Part shown: positions 31,819 through 40,820 of the stretch, in pieces | Position numbering within the stretch: position 1 is the stretch's first letter | How the letters are laid out: each line of letters starts with the position of its first letter | Position numbers and translations under genes: made by a program | Notes under the pieces: generated by a model | The model's input: only the letters and a program-made list of their open reading frames with translations | Told to the model about the DNA's origin: nothing | Database searches by the model: none | NCBI GenBank assembly: GCA_963576735.1 | Contig: OY755187.1 | Span: 15,438,001-15,502,000, forward strand | Source of the DNA: Bedellia somnulentella | Lineage: Eukaryota > Arthropoda > Insecta > Lepidoptera > Bedelliidae | Length of the DNA stretch: 64,000 bases | Reading direction: 5' to 3'

Positions 31819-31876
31819 GCATGGTGTCTTACCTGTCAGCTTAGAACAATCTAAGCTGACAGGTAAGACACCATGC
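31819..31876. repeat. perfect 27-bp hairpin with 4-base loop
   Basis: GCATGGTGTCTTACCTGTCA + GCTTAGA is followed by ACAA and then its exact reverse complement. There is no mismatch in 27 base pairs. Confidence 0.9.
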
Positions 31877-32009
31877 TGAAAGCGTCACCTCTCGACATGA
31901 CATTTTTAACCACCCTCATGCCATTCAGCCCTCGGCACGTTTCTCACCTTGGCTTGGGTGGGATCTTTAACAAGCTACTACCCCATTTACACGTCAATAT
32001 ACATCGTAT

Positions 32010-32364
32010 CGTAGTAGCGCCTGTAGCGCAGTTGGACTGATGTGATCGTATTCACAAGTTAAGCAACGCGAGCTGCGGTCCGTCCACGGATGGGTAACTG
32101 CCTAGTGGTATTTATCTCGGGCGCTACCGTGCTTCGCAAGGCACGTAAAGCCGTTGGTGCCGGTTGTTATCGTAAGATAGAAGTTGTCAAGCTTTGTCAG
32201 AGACCCAAACGGGCGGCTTGATAACATCTAACGGTAAGGTGACAACTAGCCTTACAAACCTCCACCAACCCGGCTGGCCCCCGTGGTGAATGTGTGTGAA
32301 TGGCTAATACCTTCCTCACGGAAGAAACCCGTGCCCAGCAGTGGGACGTTATGGGTTGGTAACG
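32010..32364 (+). mobile_element. 5S-rRNA-derived SINE with 11-bp target duplication
   Basis: ATACATCGTAT occurs at 31999-32009 and 32365-32375. Between them the head has GTAGCGCAGTTGGAC (a tRNA-type A-box) and then CAAGTTAAGCAACGCGAGCT and CGGATGGGTAACTGCC. The latter follow the internal promoter region of 5S rRNA. The body includes GTGCTTCGCAAGGCACGTAA. The 3' end, CCCGTGCCCAGCAGTGGGAC, is one I recognise from lepidopteran LINE/SINE 3' ends. Not a functional 5S gene. Confidence 0.82.
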
Positions 32365-32387
32365 ATACATCGTATGCTAATATTCAT

Positions 32388-33005
32388 GATGAAGTTCCAG
32401 TTCAAATCTTCCGGCTCCATCATCAGATCACTTCGATGGTACCATATTATTGTATTCAGACCTTGAAACCTAATCGTGGTGAAAGTTCATTTCGTGGTCA
32501 AAGTTCATTACAAGACCTTTCTAACAAGTCCAAATACGGCTATAATACGATCATCCATCATTAAGTTCCAGTTAATATCTTCCGGCTCCATCATCAGACG
32601 AGCTCGACAGTACCTAATATTGTATTCAGACCTTGAAACCTAATCGTGGTCAAGGTTCATTACAAGACCTTTCTAACAAGTCCAAACACGGTTATGATAC
32701 GATATTTCATCATGGAATGCTAGTGCCTATCTTCCGGCTTCATCATCAGACCTTGAAACCTCATCATGGTCAACGTTCATTACAAGACCTTTTTAACAAG
32801 TCCAAACACGGCTATGATACGATCATCCATCATAAAGTTCCAGTTCATATCTTCCGGCTCCATCATCAGATCAGCTCGACAGTACCATATTATTGTATTG
32901 TCATCGAAATCACATACAACTGCCAATTTTCATAACGCTATGACCTTTAGAAGATGGTTAAATTAGTTTTCTTAGATTTGATTACATAGTTACATACATA
33001 CAGGT
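32388..33005 (+). repeat. tandemly repeated LINE/SINE 3' segment, ~190-bp units
   Basis: Three to four units carry TATCTTCCGGCTCCATCATC, CAGACCTTGAAACCTAATCG, TTCATTACAAGACCTTTCTA and TACGATCATCCATCAT. After the last unit comes GTCATCGAAATCACATACAA and a TTACATACATACAGG tail. This resembles a common lepidopteran repeat 3' end. Short frames through it are not genes. Confidence 0.65.
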
Positions 33006-33320
33006 CGACCTAATAAAAGCGTGTTAAAAACGCGGGATGCCAAAAACGCGGACCTATGAAAGTAATTTTTTCAACAACAGCGCCATCGAAATTGTTGACG
33101 GAAAGTGCTGGAACTCCGTTCAAATAAGACACATGCATATTCATGCAAAATTGGCGTCCAAAAAAAAATTTTTTTTCTTAGTTTCTCTCAGTCAGGTGAT
33201 CACAGGGAAGAAGAATTTCGGTGTTTCCCATTCGACGTCCGTATATTGGACGCCAAAAGCAGGTGGACGCCACATTATATGCAAAAATCGACATAATGGA
33301 CGCACAATAGGCTGCAGGAT

Positions 33321-33349
33321 ATATTTATTTATTTATTTATTTATTTATT

Positions 33350-33383
<34 letters not shown>

Positions 33384-33384
33384 A
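33321..33384. repeat. (TTTA)n and (AT)n microsatellite
   Basis: TTTA repeats pass directly into AT repeats. Confidence 0.9.
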
Positions 33385-33394
33385 TATTAATAGT

Positions 33395-33482
33395 TAGTAT
33401 GCAATAATACAAGTTTTACTTAGTTTGGGGCTAACTTTATCTGGGTATAATATGTATTATTATTTATTGTATGCATATATGC
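33395..33482. repeat. dispersed ~90-bp repeat, copy 1
   Basis: Contains ATGCAATAATACAAGTTTTA and TAGTTTGGGGCTAACTTTAT. Related copies lie at 33743-33834 and, more diverged, at 43135-43205. Confidence 0.6.
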
Positions 33483-33739
33483 CGTGTAGTGCCGGCTTAG
33501 AATGTCGCTACCCCTTTCTACCCACGGGTGTCGTAAGAGGCGACTAAGGGTATTGGGGCTTTTTATTGGATTTTTGGGCAATGCGGTTGGAGACCCATCA
33601 CCAAAAACCTTTATTTTACCGCCTTTTCCCCTTCCAACTTCCAAAACTTTTCAACTTCCAAAAGTGGCTGAGGAATTTATAATTCCTTGGCTCTGGCTAC
33701 CCCTTCTAGGGAATTATAGCCGTGAGTATGTGTATGTAT
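33483..33739 (+). mobile_element. SINE-like element, (GTAT)n-tail family
   Basis: Complete copy, GCCGTGTAGTGCCGGC to GTGAGTATGTGTATGTAT. It has a ~16-bp internal duplication of the TTCAACTTCCAAAA block. Confidence 0.86.
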
Positions 33740-33742
33740 CGT

Positions 33743-33834
33743 TGAGTTAGGATGCAATAATACAAGTTCTACTTAGTTTGGGGCTAACTTGAACAGAGTA
33801 TGCGATTATTAAATCATTATTTATTGTATGCATA
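33743..33834. repeat. dispersed ~90-bp repeat, copy 2
   Basis: Shares ATGCAATAATACAAGTTCTA and TAGTTTGGGGCTAACTTGA with copy 1. The two differ enough to be separate copies rather than a target duplication. Confidence 0.6.
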
Positions 33835-34075
33835 CAACACATATACTGACGCCATTAGTTACCGATTGGGTAGGTGGAGACTACTGATCGCTTTGTACGA
33901 CGTCGAGCTTCGTTTGTATTCATCAATATATTCTCACATGCTCTTTTATTCTTCACACTTCGAAAGCCTGTCTTTTTATTATATTCTCTGTTTGATCTCT
34001 ATATGTCCTCCATGGTCGTCTTCTATACCATCCACATCGGCTCTTTATTTCCCGGATCGCAGTTTTTGCGTGTAT
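33835..34075 (-). mobile_element. LINE 3' fragment, diverged
   Basis: Minus-strand 3' end of the main LINE family: ACATATACTGACGCC (reversed tail), a worn CCGATTGGGTAGGTGGAGAC, and CATGCTCTTTTATTCTTCAC. It runs on to the GRPRRTH region read backwards (TATGTCCTCCATGGTCGTC). Confidence 0.7.
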
Positions 34076-34199
34076 TGTATTTTTTTAGTTCTCTAGTAGT
34101 CAGAGCTCAGTATAATATACGTAATGCATATATTTATTCTTGAACTTGGGTGTTTTTCTTTACTATTGTATTATATTTACTATTTAGATTTAGAACAAT

Positions 34200-34425
34200 C
34201 ATACATACATACACACATAAACTCAGGGCCTTAGTTACCAAAGAGGGGTAGCTGTAAACCCTCAGCCACATTTTAAATTTGATTTGACAAGATGGGAGAA
34301 ATAAAGTTTCGATGGTGGTGGGCCCAAAAACCACTTTCAAAAAGCTTTATACCATTAGTCGCCTCTCACGTCACCCGTAGATGGAAACGGGTAGTGACAT
34401 TCTAATCCGGCACCACACGGGTCAA
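34200..34425 (-). mobile_element. SINE-like element, diverged
   Basis: Minus-strand copy, reversed tail CATACATACATACACACATA to head CCGGCACCACACGGG. Several deletions in the CTCTGGCTACC region. Confidence 0.75.
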
Positions 34426-34429
34426 GAAC

Positions 34430-34768
34430 ATCAGTTCCTCAAATTGCATTCGACACTGCGTTTAAATTTAAATTTCAAAACCCTTTACTTTCAGCATTAA
34501 AGTATTATTTATATGCTGCTTTAAAAGGTTTTAAGTATATTAACATAAGTTAGGCTCACTCATTGAAGAAAAGAAAATGAATTGATGCAGAGAAGTAGCT
34601 CAAAGCAGTATAAAATACTGCTTTAGTAAAAAACTAAGAAAAAGTACATAGCCTCAAGTGTGAAGCTGCTATTCCGACACTAACAAAAATAATAACTTAG
34701 ATGTGTGTGTTTTTTTGGATATGGTAGTTTAATTTATTATTTATACAATAATTTATTGTCAACTTATT
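34430..34768. other. no recognisable feature
   Basis: AT-rich spacer. Confidence 0.45.
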
Positions 34769-34951
34769 CCGTGTAGTGCCGGCTTAGAATGTGACAACCC
34801 CTTTCTACCCACGGGTGTGGTAAGAGGTGACTAAGGGTATGGAAATTTTTTGAAGTGATGTTTGGGCAATGTGGTTGGAGACCCATCACCAACGATACTT
34901 TATTTCTACCATCTTGTCCCCTATCATCTTCCAGATGTGTAAATGTATGTT
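34769..34951 (+). mobile_element. SINE-like element, 3' part shortened
   Basis: Head CCGTGTAGTGCCGGC through GGTTGGAGACCCATCACC, then CCCTATCATCTTCCAG and only TGTAAATGTATG of the tail. Confidence 0.75.
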
Positions 34952-35027
34952 ATTGTTAAGCAGCCTTTAGAGTATTTACACACATTTTTTTGTCACGTTC
35001 TTTTGTGCTTTAATCTAGTAATAGTTT

Positions 35028-35080
35028 AGTGTGGGCTCAGAATAATACCAACCTATAACTTTCTTTAAGTGTCGTACAAG
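35028..35080 (+). mobile_element. SINE-like fragment that served as target of another copy
   Basis: GTGTGGGCTCAGAATAATACCA and AAGTGTCGTACAAGGCGACTAAG correspond to the first ~65 bp of the family. The next copy (35094-35343) inserted just after its GGCGACTAAG block. Confidence 0.55.
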
Positions 35081-35093
35081 GCGACTAAGTTAG

Positions 35094-35343
35094 AACATAC
35101 ATACATACATATACTGACAGCTATAAATCTCTAGATGGGGTAGCCAGAGCTTAAGGAATGAGAAATTCCTCAGCCACCTTTGGAAAATTGAGTGGGGAAA
35201 AGATGGTAAAATAAAGGTTGTTGGTGATGGGTCTCCAACCGCATCGCCCAAAAATCCCTTAAAAGCCCCAATACCGTTAGTCGCCTCTTACATACACCCA
35301 CCGGAAGAAATGGGGTAGTGCTATTCTATGCTGACACTACACA
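35094..35343 (-). mobile_element. SINE-like element, full length, 13-bp target duplication (reference copy)
   Basis: The 13-bp direct repeat GCGACTAAGTTAG at 35081-35093 and 35344-35356 fixes both ends. On its own strand the element starts TGTGTAGTGTC and ends with (GTAT)n after GTCAGTATATGTATG, 250 bp in all. A long, variable target duplication plus a short-repeat tail indicates target-primed reverse transcription. No tRNA head is obvious. GGTTGGAGACCC inside resembles a Pol III B-box at 9 of 11 positions, which may be chance. Confidence 0.9.
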
Positions 35344-35356
35344 GCGACTAAGTTAG

Positions 35357-35625
35357 TATTTTTTAAAAGTAAGTTCACCTCATAACAACGTGACTAATAA
35401 CTATGTAATTTCTTCCTCATTTGAACCGGGTTAGCAGAACCACTAAAACTTCCGTACATACTGTTACATTACCCATTTAAAGTAACCACTATTCCTGCGA
35501 ACACATATGTATATGATAGTAGGCAGCTAAGAATCACAACACTAAATATAATTCAGTCATGATAACTTCCTTAGATGTTACGAGCATATCATACCGTCGT
35601 TGTTGCAATGAAACAAATATTGTTA
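35357..35625. other. no recognisable feature
   Basis: AT-rich spacer. Confidence 0.45.
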
Positions 35626-35708
35626 CATACAAATGCTCACGGCTTTAAATCCCTAGAAGGGGCAGCCAGAGCTAAGGAATTAAAATTTCCTTAGCCACTT
35701 TTGGAAAC
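35626..35708 (-). mobile_element. SINE-like fragment, tail half
   Basis: Minus-strand 3' part: CTCACGGCTTTAAATCCCTA, GGGGCAGCCAGAGCTAAGG and CTTAGCCACTTTTGGAA. 5'-truncated there. Confidence 0.75.
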
Positions 35709-36189
35709 TATTGTTATATCTAAAAAAATTTCTTCTAGTCATCATTTTATCCCAATTCATAATAACTAAATCTTACCTAAAACCAGAAAACATATTTCAG
35801 ATACATCCAAGTTATTCTCACATCCATGTACATAGTAGCCATTACCCGCTCTCTAAGGGAAATTGCTTCCCCGTCGCCTCCTTCATTCCTCTTGTAAATT
35901 TCATTTTTTAGATATTCATGCGGCTCTGCGCTTGGTTAGTTTTTCAGGGAGCCATAGAATGGTTCCCGCTATTTACATCTCTGGAGGGAATACTTTGGAG
36001 TAGTTTTTTTTCCTGTTCTTTGTGAAATTATTGTTTTCCGATCATCGGTGCTGTTTCCTTGAATGTATTTTTATGTGAGGCATGATTTTGGTTGTGCTGT
36101 TTTGTTTTATACGACAGTTTTTGATTGGGCGTTGGCTGATACAATAATATGGTTGTGTTTGCCTTTTTTTGTGTATCATGAATGCTATC
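35709..36189. other. no recognisable feature
   Basis: Unassigned. Short frames show no motif. Confidence 0.4.
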
Positions 36190-36415
36190 GGTTAGGCATA
36201 ACATCGTGAGGAAACCCACATGGCTTAGTTGTACTTCGTCATATGATAGTGTATTCGTATAGAACGTCGATAGGCCTGCCACCTATCACGTGAATACTTT
36301 GCCCGAGCAAAACGTGGGTACTCTGAACACCAGGTGATAATGTCGCGTGATGTTCAGAAGTATTAGCACCTCTGCCAAACCCTTCGGCGATATACAGCGT
36401 GAAATTTGAGTTCAT
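36190..36415 (+). mobile_element. short interspersed repeat, (ATGTT)n-tail family, tail lost
   Basis: ACATCGTGAGGAAACCCACA, CTATCACGTGAATAC, GCAAAACGTGGGTACTCTGA and ACCCTTCGGCGATATACAGC match the family at 30705 and 36640. The ATGTT tail is missing. Confidence 0.75.
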
Positions 36416-36639
36416 TCCAATACGAAAATCCAAATAAATGTCCTGATACAATGCTATTTTATTCTTAGAAAATAACATAAATACTGTAAGAAACTAATTA
36501 AACCTCACAAACTTCAATACAAACAATTGACCTTTAACGAAAACATATTTCACTGCCTAAAATCAGTAGAATAATGCTTCAAAATTCATTGTAACTTATG
36601 TCATCAATTTTAAATAAATGTTTCCTTGTGAATGTAAAT
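36416..36639. other. no recognisable feature
   Basis: AT-rich spacer between two copies of the (ATGTT)n family. Confidence 0.4.
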
Positions 36640-36893
36640 TTGTCATGGTTGTTAACGGTGAGGGAAAACATCGTTAGGAAACCCACATGGCTGAGTTGTA
36701 CTTAGTCATGTGACAGTGTATTCGTACAAAACGGCGATAGGCCTGCCCCCTATCACGTGAGTACACTGTCCATGCAAAACGTGGGTACTCTGAACACCAG
36801 GTGACAAGGTCACGTGATGTTCAGAAGAATTAGTACCTCTGCCAACCCCTTCGGGGATGTTTGGCGTAAACGTTTATGTTATGTTATGTTTCT
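36640..36893 (+). mobile_element. short interspersed repeat, (ATGTT)n-tail family, best copy
   Basis: Runs from CATGGTTGTTAACGGTGAGG to CCCCTTCGGGGATGTTTGGC and ends GTAAACGTTTATGTTATGTT. The terminal ATGTT repeats suggest mobilisation by a LINE with the same tail, which is not seen in this window. Confidence 0.78.
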
Positions 36894-37235
36894 TTGTGAT
36901 ATAAATTTATATCCTCGTAAAGTAAAAATAATAATTTAAATTTTTATAAGTAGCCCCTGCTAATATTGTCCACGGAAACCAATATTTTATAACTAAACGT
37001 TTTTAAGACGTTGGTGTTTGCCTTAAATAAAATAAAATAAATAAAAAATATCCACGGACGTAACACATATAAATAAACACAGAAATAGCTCAATAGATCA
37101 AGTTTGTCCATACGAGTAGAATAATACAACATTATGAGATGTGGTAAGAAATACATTTAATAGTATTACACATGGAAATAACATCCAAGACTCAGCAATA
37201 TTCATTTATACACATCTTACAAATAATTTATTACT
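36894..37235. other. no recognisable feature
   Basis: AT-rich. No gene or repeat assigned. Confidence 0.4.
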
Positions 37236-37239
37236 ACAG

Positions 37240-37306
37240 ATGATGCCTTAAGCGGGATTCGAACAGAAATAAAAACGATTCGCCTAACCATTGAACCACA
37301 GGGGTC
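37240..37306 (-). tRNA. tRNA-like sequence, probably a SINE head or pseudogene
   Basis: On the minus strand CCCTGTGGTTCAATGGTTAG gives an A-box (TGGTTCAATGGTTAGG), and TGTTCGAATCCCGC gives a good B-box about 30 bp later. The 3' acceptor half and anticodon stem do not form clearly, so it is unlikely to be a working tRNA gene. Confidence 0.5.
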
Positions 37307-37344
37307 ATTCATAACTTATTAGACTCAACCAAAAAAAAAACGAG

Positions 37345-37465
37345 CCATATTTTCCTTCCGTATATCTCCAAAAGGATAGCAGAGGTACTAATATCCCTGA
37401 ATATCTCGTGACATTCAATATTCAGTTTTTAGTCCCTAATAGGGTAGCCAGAGCTTCAGTATCAA
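37345..37465 (-). repeat. relics of the (ATGTT)n and (GTAT)n short repeats
   Basis: 37345-37420 keeps CCGTATATCTCCAAAAGGAT, AGCAGAGGTACTAATA and ATATCTCGTGAC of the (ATGTT)n family. 37425-37465 keeps TTTAGTCCCTAATAGGGTAG and CCAGAGCTTCAG of the SINE. Both are on the minus strand. Confidence 0.5.
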
Positions 37466-37625
37466 TTTAGAATAGAATGGGATAGAATAAATCTTCATTG
37501 CACATCAAACACAAATTTACAAAAATAATTATATGATCAAACAGTTTACAGTGAGGTACAATTGGCGGTCTTATCGCTAAAAGCGATCTCTTCCAGACAA
37601 CAAACATATTTGTTTGCAGTCTTGG
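37466..37625 (-). mobile_element. LINE/SINE 3' end with (TTCTA)n tail
   Basis: On the + strand TAGAATAGAATGGGATAGAA is followed by TAAATCTTCATTGCACATCA, TACAATTGGCGGTCTTATCG and CGATCTCTTCCAGACAACA. I recognise this as the reversed 3' end of a common lepidopteran LINE-type repeat. Confidence 0.65.
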
Positions 37626-37977
37626 CTCGAACCTCTGGAAAGAGATAGGGTTTTGCTATTTATGCCAACATTTACTGCTACTCTATTAAAAACCTCAAAA
37701 TACTCTTCTAACATGGACCACAAATAAAATACAAATCGTTTTAAAGCGTTTCACTTTAAAGCTATTTTTATAATCCACGAAGTAAATTTTCCAAGTAGAG
37801 TTGTGTACTTAGTTTGCAAATGGAATATGTTTTGAAACCGCAAAATGTAGGGAATAGTTACTTTGAAGCCAAATTAAGTGTTTGCATGTTTGTACAAACA
37901 AATGATATAAGTTTTACTTGACATGTTGTTAGTGGAATAACTTGTTTAAACTACGCTACAGAAATGAATGTTTTTCA
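37626..37977. other. no recognisable feature
   Basis: AT-rich spacer. Confidence 0.45.
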
Positions 37978-38220
37978 TACTTACATACATATGATCATGG
38001 CTATAAATCCCTACAAGGGGTAGCCAGAATTCGAAATATGAAATTGTTCAGTTACTTTTGGAAGATGAGTGGGGAAAAGATTGTAAAATAAAGGTTGATG
38101 ATGTATCTCCCACCACATCGCCCCAACATCACCTAATAAGTCTTAATACCCTTAGCCGCCTTTTACGGACACCCATGGGAAGAAATGGGGTAGTGCTATT
38201 GTAAGCTGATACTACACACT
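37978..38220 (-). mobile_element. SINE-like element, (GTAT)n-tail family
   Basis: Minus-strand copy from the reversed tail ACTTACATACATATGATCAT to the reversed head AAGCTGATACTACACAC, with moderate divergence. Confidence 0.8.
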
Positions 38221-38393
38221 ACACACAATATGTTTTTTACATAATTATAAGTACTTTAATGGCTTGCAAAAGAATTTAAATGTTGGCGCTTTAATACTCT
38301 TTCGTTCAGGTGTCGATGGCAATGGCGCTGTACGGACGGATTGGTTTCTGGTTTAAGATATCATTGTTTTATTTGTGTACGTATATATAATAG

Positions 38394-38621
38394 CTGAGTA
38401 TTGTCAGCTTAAAATAACACTTACCCATTTCTTCCTGCGGGTGTCGTAAGAGGTGACTCAGGGTACTGGAGCTATTTAAGTGATTGTTGGGCGATGCGGT
38501 TGGAGAGCCATCACAAACAACCTTTATTTGCAATCTTCCCCGTCCAATTTCCAAAAGTGGCTAAGGAATTTTTAGTGGCTAACCCTTCCTGGAATATAAA
38601 GTCATGAGTATATGTATGTAT
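38394..38621 (+). mobile_element. SINE-like element, (GTAT)n-tail family
   Basis: GAGTATTGTCAGC to GTCATGAGTATATGTATG with all blocks. A small deletion follows GGCTAAGGAATTTTT. Confidence 0.8.
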
Positions 38622-38733
38622 CTTTAATATGCTTTATCAGAAAAAGGAAAATTATACAGTAAAAAATAGACTAAAACTACAACAATAATATGGCCACGGT
38701 ACAACCGTGGGCGAAAATACTCCACTATTTTTG

Positions 38734-38972
38734 TACATACATATACTCACGGCTATAAATCCCTTAACGGGGTAGCCAGATATTTGGAATGAAAAATTCC
38801 TCAGCCACTTTTGGAAGTTGTTTGGGGAAAAGATGGTAATAATAAATGTTTTTAGTGACGGGTCTCCAACCACATCGCCCAAAAATCACTTAAAAAGCCC
38901 CTATATCCTTAGTTGCCTCTTACGATCACCCACGGGTAGAAATGGGGTAGTGTTATTCTAAGCCGACACGAC
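38734..38972 (-). mobile_element. SINE-like element, (GTAT)n-tail family, near full length
   Basis: Minus-strand copy of the GATCACCCACGGGTAG subgroup. Reversed tail TACATACATATACTCACGGC, reversed head AAGCCGACACGACAC. Confidence 0.87.
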
Positions 38973-39309
38973 ACTATTTTTGTCTTCATAAATAAGAATT
39001 ATTTTGACAGACTATATATGAACTAAAGAATGATACAAATACTATAATTACGCTCTTTTTCCCTTAATGATTGCCAGAGGTGCAGATTGTTCTGAAAACC
39101 ACTTTACTTTATGCTGCCGGACCACTAGAAAATATAAATCACTAGCTTTCCACCCGCGACTACGACCGAGTAGACTATTTTTCAAACATTTCAACTCAGT
39201 ACTGAACGATTTGTGAGTTAAAGTTGCACTGGCCCGTTATAATTTACAACATTATAAATGAGTATTAAATAAAAAGTCTGAAAAGACTTTTTTTATCCAC
39301 ATCCTCACA
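38973..39309. other. no recognisable feature
   Basis: Unassigned sequence. Confidence 0.4.
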
Positions 39310-39475
39310 TCTCATATATGTCTTAACCAAGGGTCTCGATCCTACCCTATACACATTGATTTGACCTTAGTCCACCACGCTCGCCAATTGCGGGTTGGCA
39401 GACTAACGACTACCGTCATAGTAGCCGGGACCGAAGGCTTAACGTGCCCTCCGAAGCACGGCATTTTCTTTATTT
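39310..39475 (-). mobile_element. SINE/LINE body fragment related to the 5S-derived SINE
   Basis: On the minus strand GTGCTTCGGAGGGCACGTTA is followed by AGCCTTCGGTCCCGGCTACT and a CCAACCCGCAATTGGCGAGC stretch. The first part matches GTGCTTCGCAAGGCACGTAA in the 5S-derived SINE at 32010-32364. No 5S head is present here. Confidence 0.6.
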
Positions 39476-39499
39476 TCAAATAATTCAAGCCTGCAATAT

Positions 39500-39575
39500 C
39501 CTTTCTAACTTTTCCTACATGCTCTTTTATGCTTCATACTTCGGACGCCTGCCTTATTGAACACTCTATTTTATT
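39500..39575 (-). mobile_element. LINE fragment
   Basis: TCCTACATGCTCTTTTATGC and TTCATACTTCGGACGCCTGC match the reversed C-terminal coding part of the main LINE. About 75 bp remain. Confidence 0.65.
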
Positions 39576-39640
39576 CAAGTAAAATAAGTTTTCATTTGAA
39601 TGTTGTTTCATGAAAACCTCATGTGGGGATTATTACTAAA

Positions 39641-39884
39641 AAATACATACATACATATACTCACGGCTATAAATCCCTTGAAGGGGTAGCCAGAGCTAAG
39701 GAATTAGAAATTCCTCAACCACTTTTGCAAGTTGTGTGGGGAAAAGATGGTGAAATAAAGGTTGTTGGTTATGGGTTTCCAACCGCATTGCCCAAAAATT
39801 CCTTAAAAGCCACAATACCGTTAGTCGCCGCGTTAGTTACCGGAAGAAATGGGGTAGTGCTATTCTAAGCAAACACTACACAGC
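39641..39884 (-). mobile_element. SINE-like element, (GTAT)n-tail family
   Basis: Minus-strand copy, reversed tail ATACATACATACATATACTC to AAGCAAACACTACACAGC. The GTGGGTGTACG block is partly lost. Confidence 0.85.
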
Positions 39885-39928
39885 AAATAAAGTAGTAATA
39901 TGGTGTTTTTCGATCTGGTCTTCATGGC

Positions 39929-40243
39929 GTTCTACATGTCTCTCATGGCATCTAAATGTTTATCTATCCGTTGTATACGCCAAAACTTCCTTGACATTCT
40001 TTTTCTGAAAATTAAAACTTATTTGACTAATATATAAAGGAAAGAAAAATTTCGACACAGGCGGATTAACATTTACAAATTCGGAAGTAGTTGTGTCGAA
40101 ATTTTTCTTTCCTTTATTTATTCTTTATTTATTAGTAAAATAAGTTTTAATTTTAATCAATAAGATAGCAAAGATATGTAAAGGAAGTTTTGGCGTATGC
40201 AACGGATACATAAACATTTAGATGTCATGAGAGACATGTAGGA
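39929..40243. mobile_element. fold-back element, ~140-bp arms
   Basis: Left arm 39929-40064 and right arm about 40092-40243 are reverse complements with several indels. Shared words are TCTACATGTCTCTCATG, CATCTAAATGTTTAT, ACGCCAAAACTTCCTT and GGAAAGAAAAATTTCGACAC. The centre is only ~27 bp. No coding content. Confidence 0.75.
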
Positions 40244-40254
40244 CCAAAACCTCA

Positions 40255-40445
40255 AGATGTTAGAAGACCCGATTGAGAAGAACTATCTCAGAACGGTGGG
40301 AGTTCGAAATGAGAAGAATAAAATAGCATGCATGAGATGAATAACAAATGTGAGATAAGCATGAAAATTTGTCAGGATCGTGAAAAGTGGCGATCTATAG
40401 TCTCTACAAACGTAAATGGGAATGATCAGCGTGAGTATAAAGTGT
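40255..40445 (+). mobile_element. LINE 3' fragment, diverged
   Basis: GATTGAGAAGAACTATCTCA, TCGAAATGAGAAGAATAAAA, TTGTCAGGATCGTGAAAAGT and GGCGATCTATAGTCTCTAC follow the last ~190 bp of the main LINE. The tail is GCGTGAGTATAAAGTGTGG, already without GTAT repeats. Confidence 0.7.
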
Positions 40446-40820
40446 GGTATGAAAAGTATGTAAGTAAGTGAGCGTATATTTTCATCTTAAATCGTCTACA
40501 TGATACGAATATAGCCTTATAGTATTCGTTAATTTGTAAGATAGGATAGTAATAGCGGCTAAGAATTATCTTCTCCGTCTATGAATATAAAATTAGCAAT
40601 TCTGTGTTACTGCCGGTAGTTAGATACTAGACTGCATAAAATATGAAAGCTAGCTTTTATGAACGAATTTATTACACCCAAGTCTTGTTTATGTGTGGAC
40701 TGTTTTAATTAAAAATTTATTAGGAACTTTGATTTCAAAGTACAATTTTGAATGGGTTCCTTTCTTTGGCTCCTGTAATAACGACCGAGAATAAAAATAA
40801 AGACCCGAAGAGGATAAAAG
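40446..40820. other. no recognisable feature
   Basis: AT-rich spacer. Confidence 0.45.

Noticed and set aside
32010..32364. Functional 5S rRNA gene
   Set aside because: Only the internal promoter part resembles 5S. It is flanked by an 11-bp target duplication and has a LINE-type 3' end, so it is a SINE.
32283..32966. Short + strand frames as a gene with repeated HHQ...SGSI-type segments
   Set aside because: The frames follow a ~190-bp DNA repeat that I recognise as a non-coding 3' end of lepidopteran repeats. They change frame between units.
37240..37306. Functional tRNA gene
   Set aside because: A and B boxes are good but the cloverleaf stems do not close by eye and the sequence runs into repeat-like DNA. 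It is listed as tRNA-like only.
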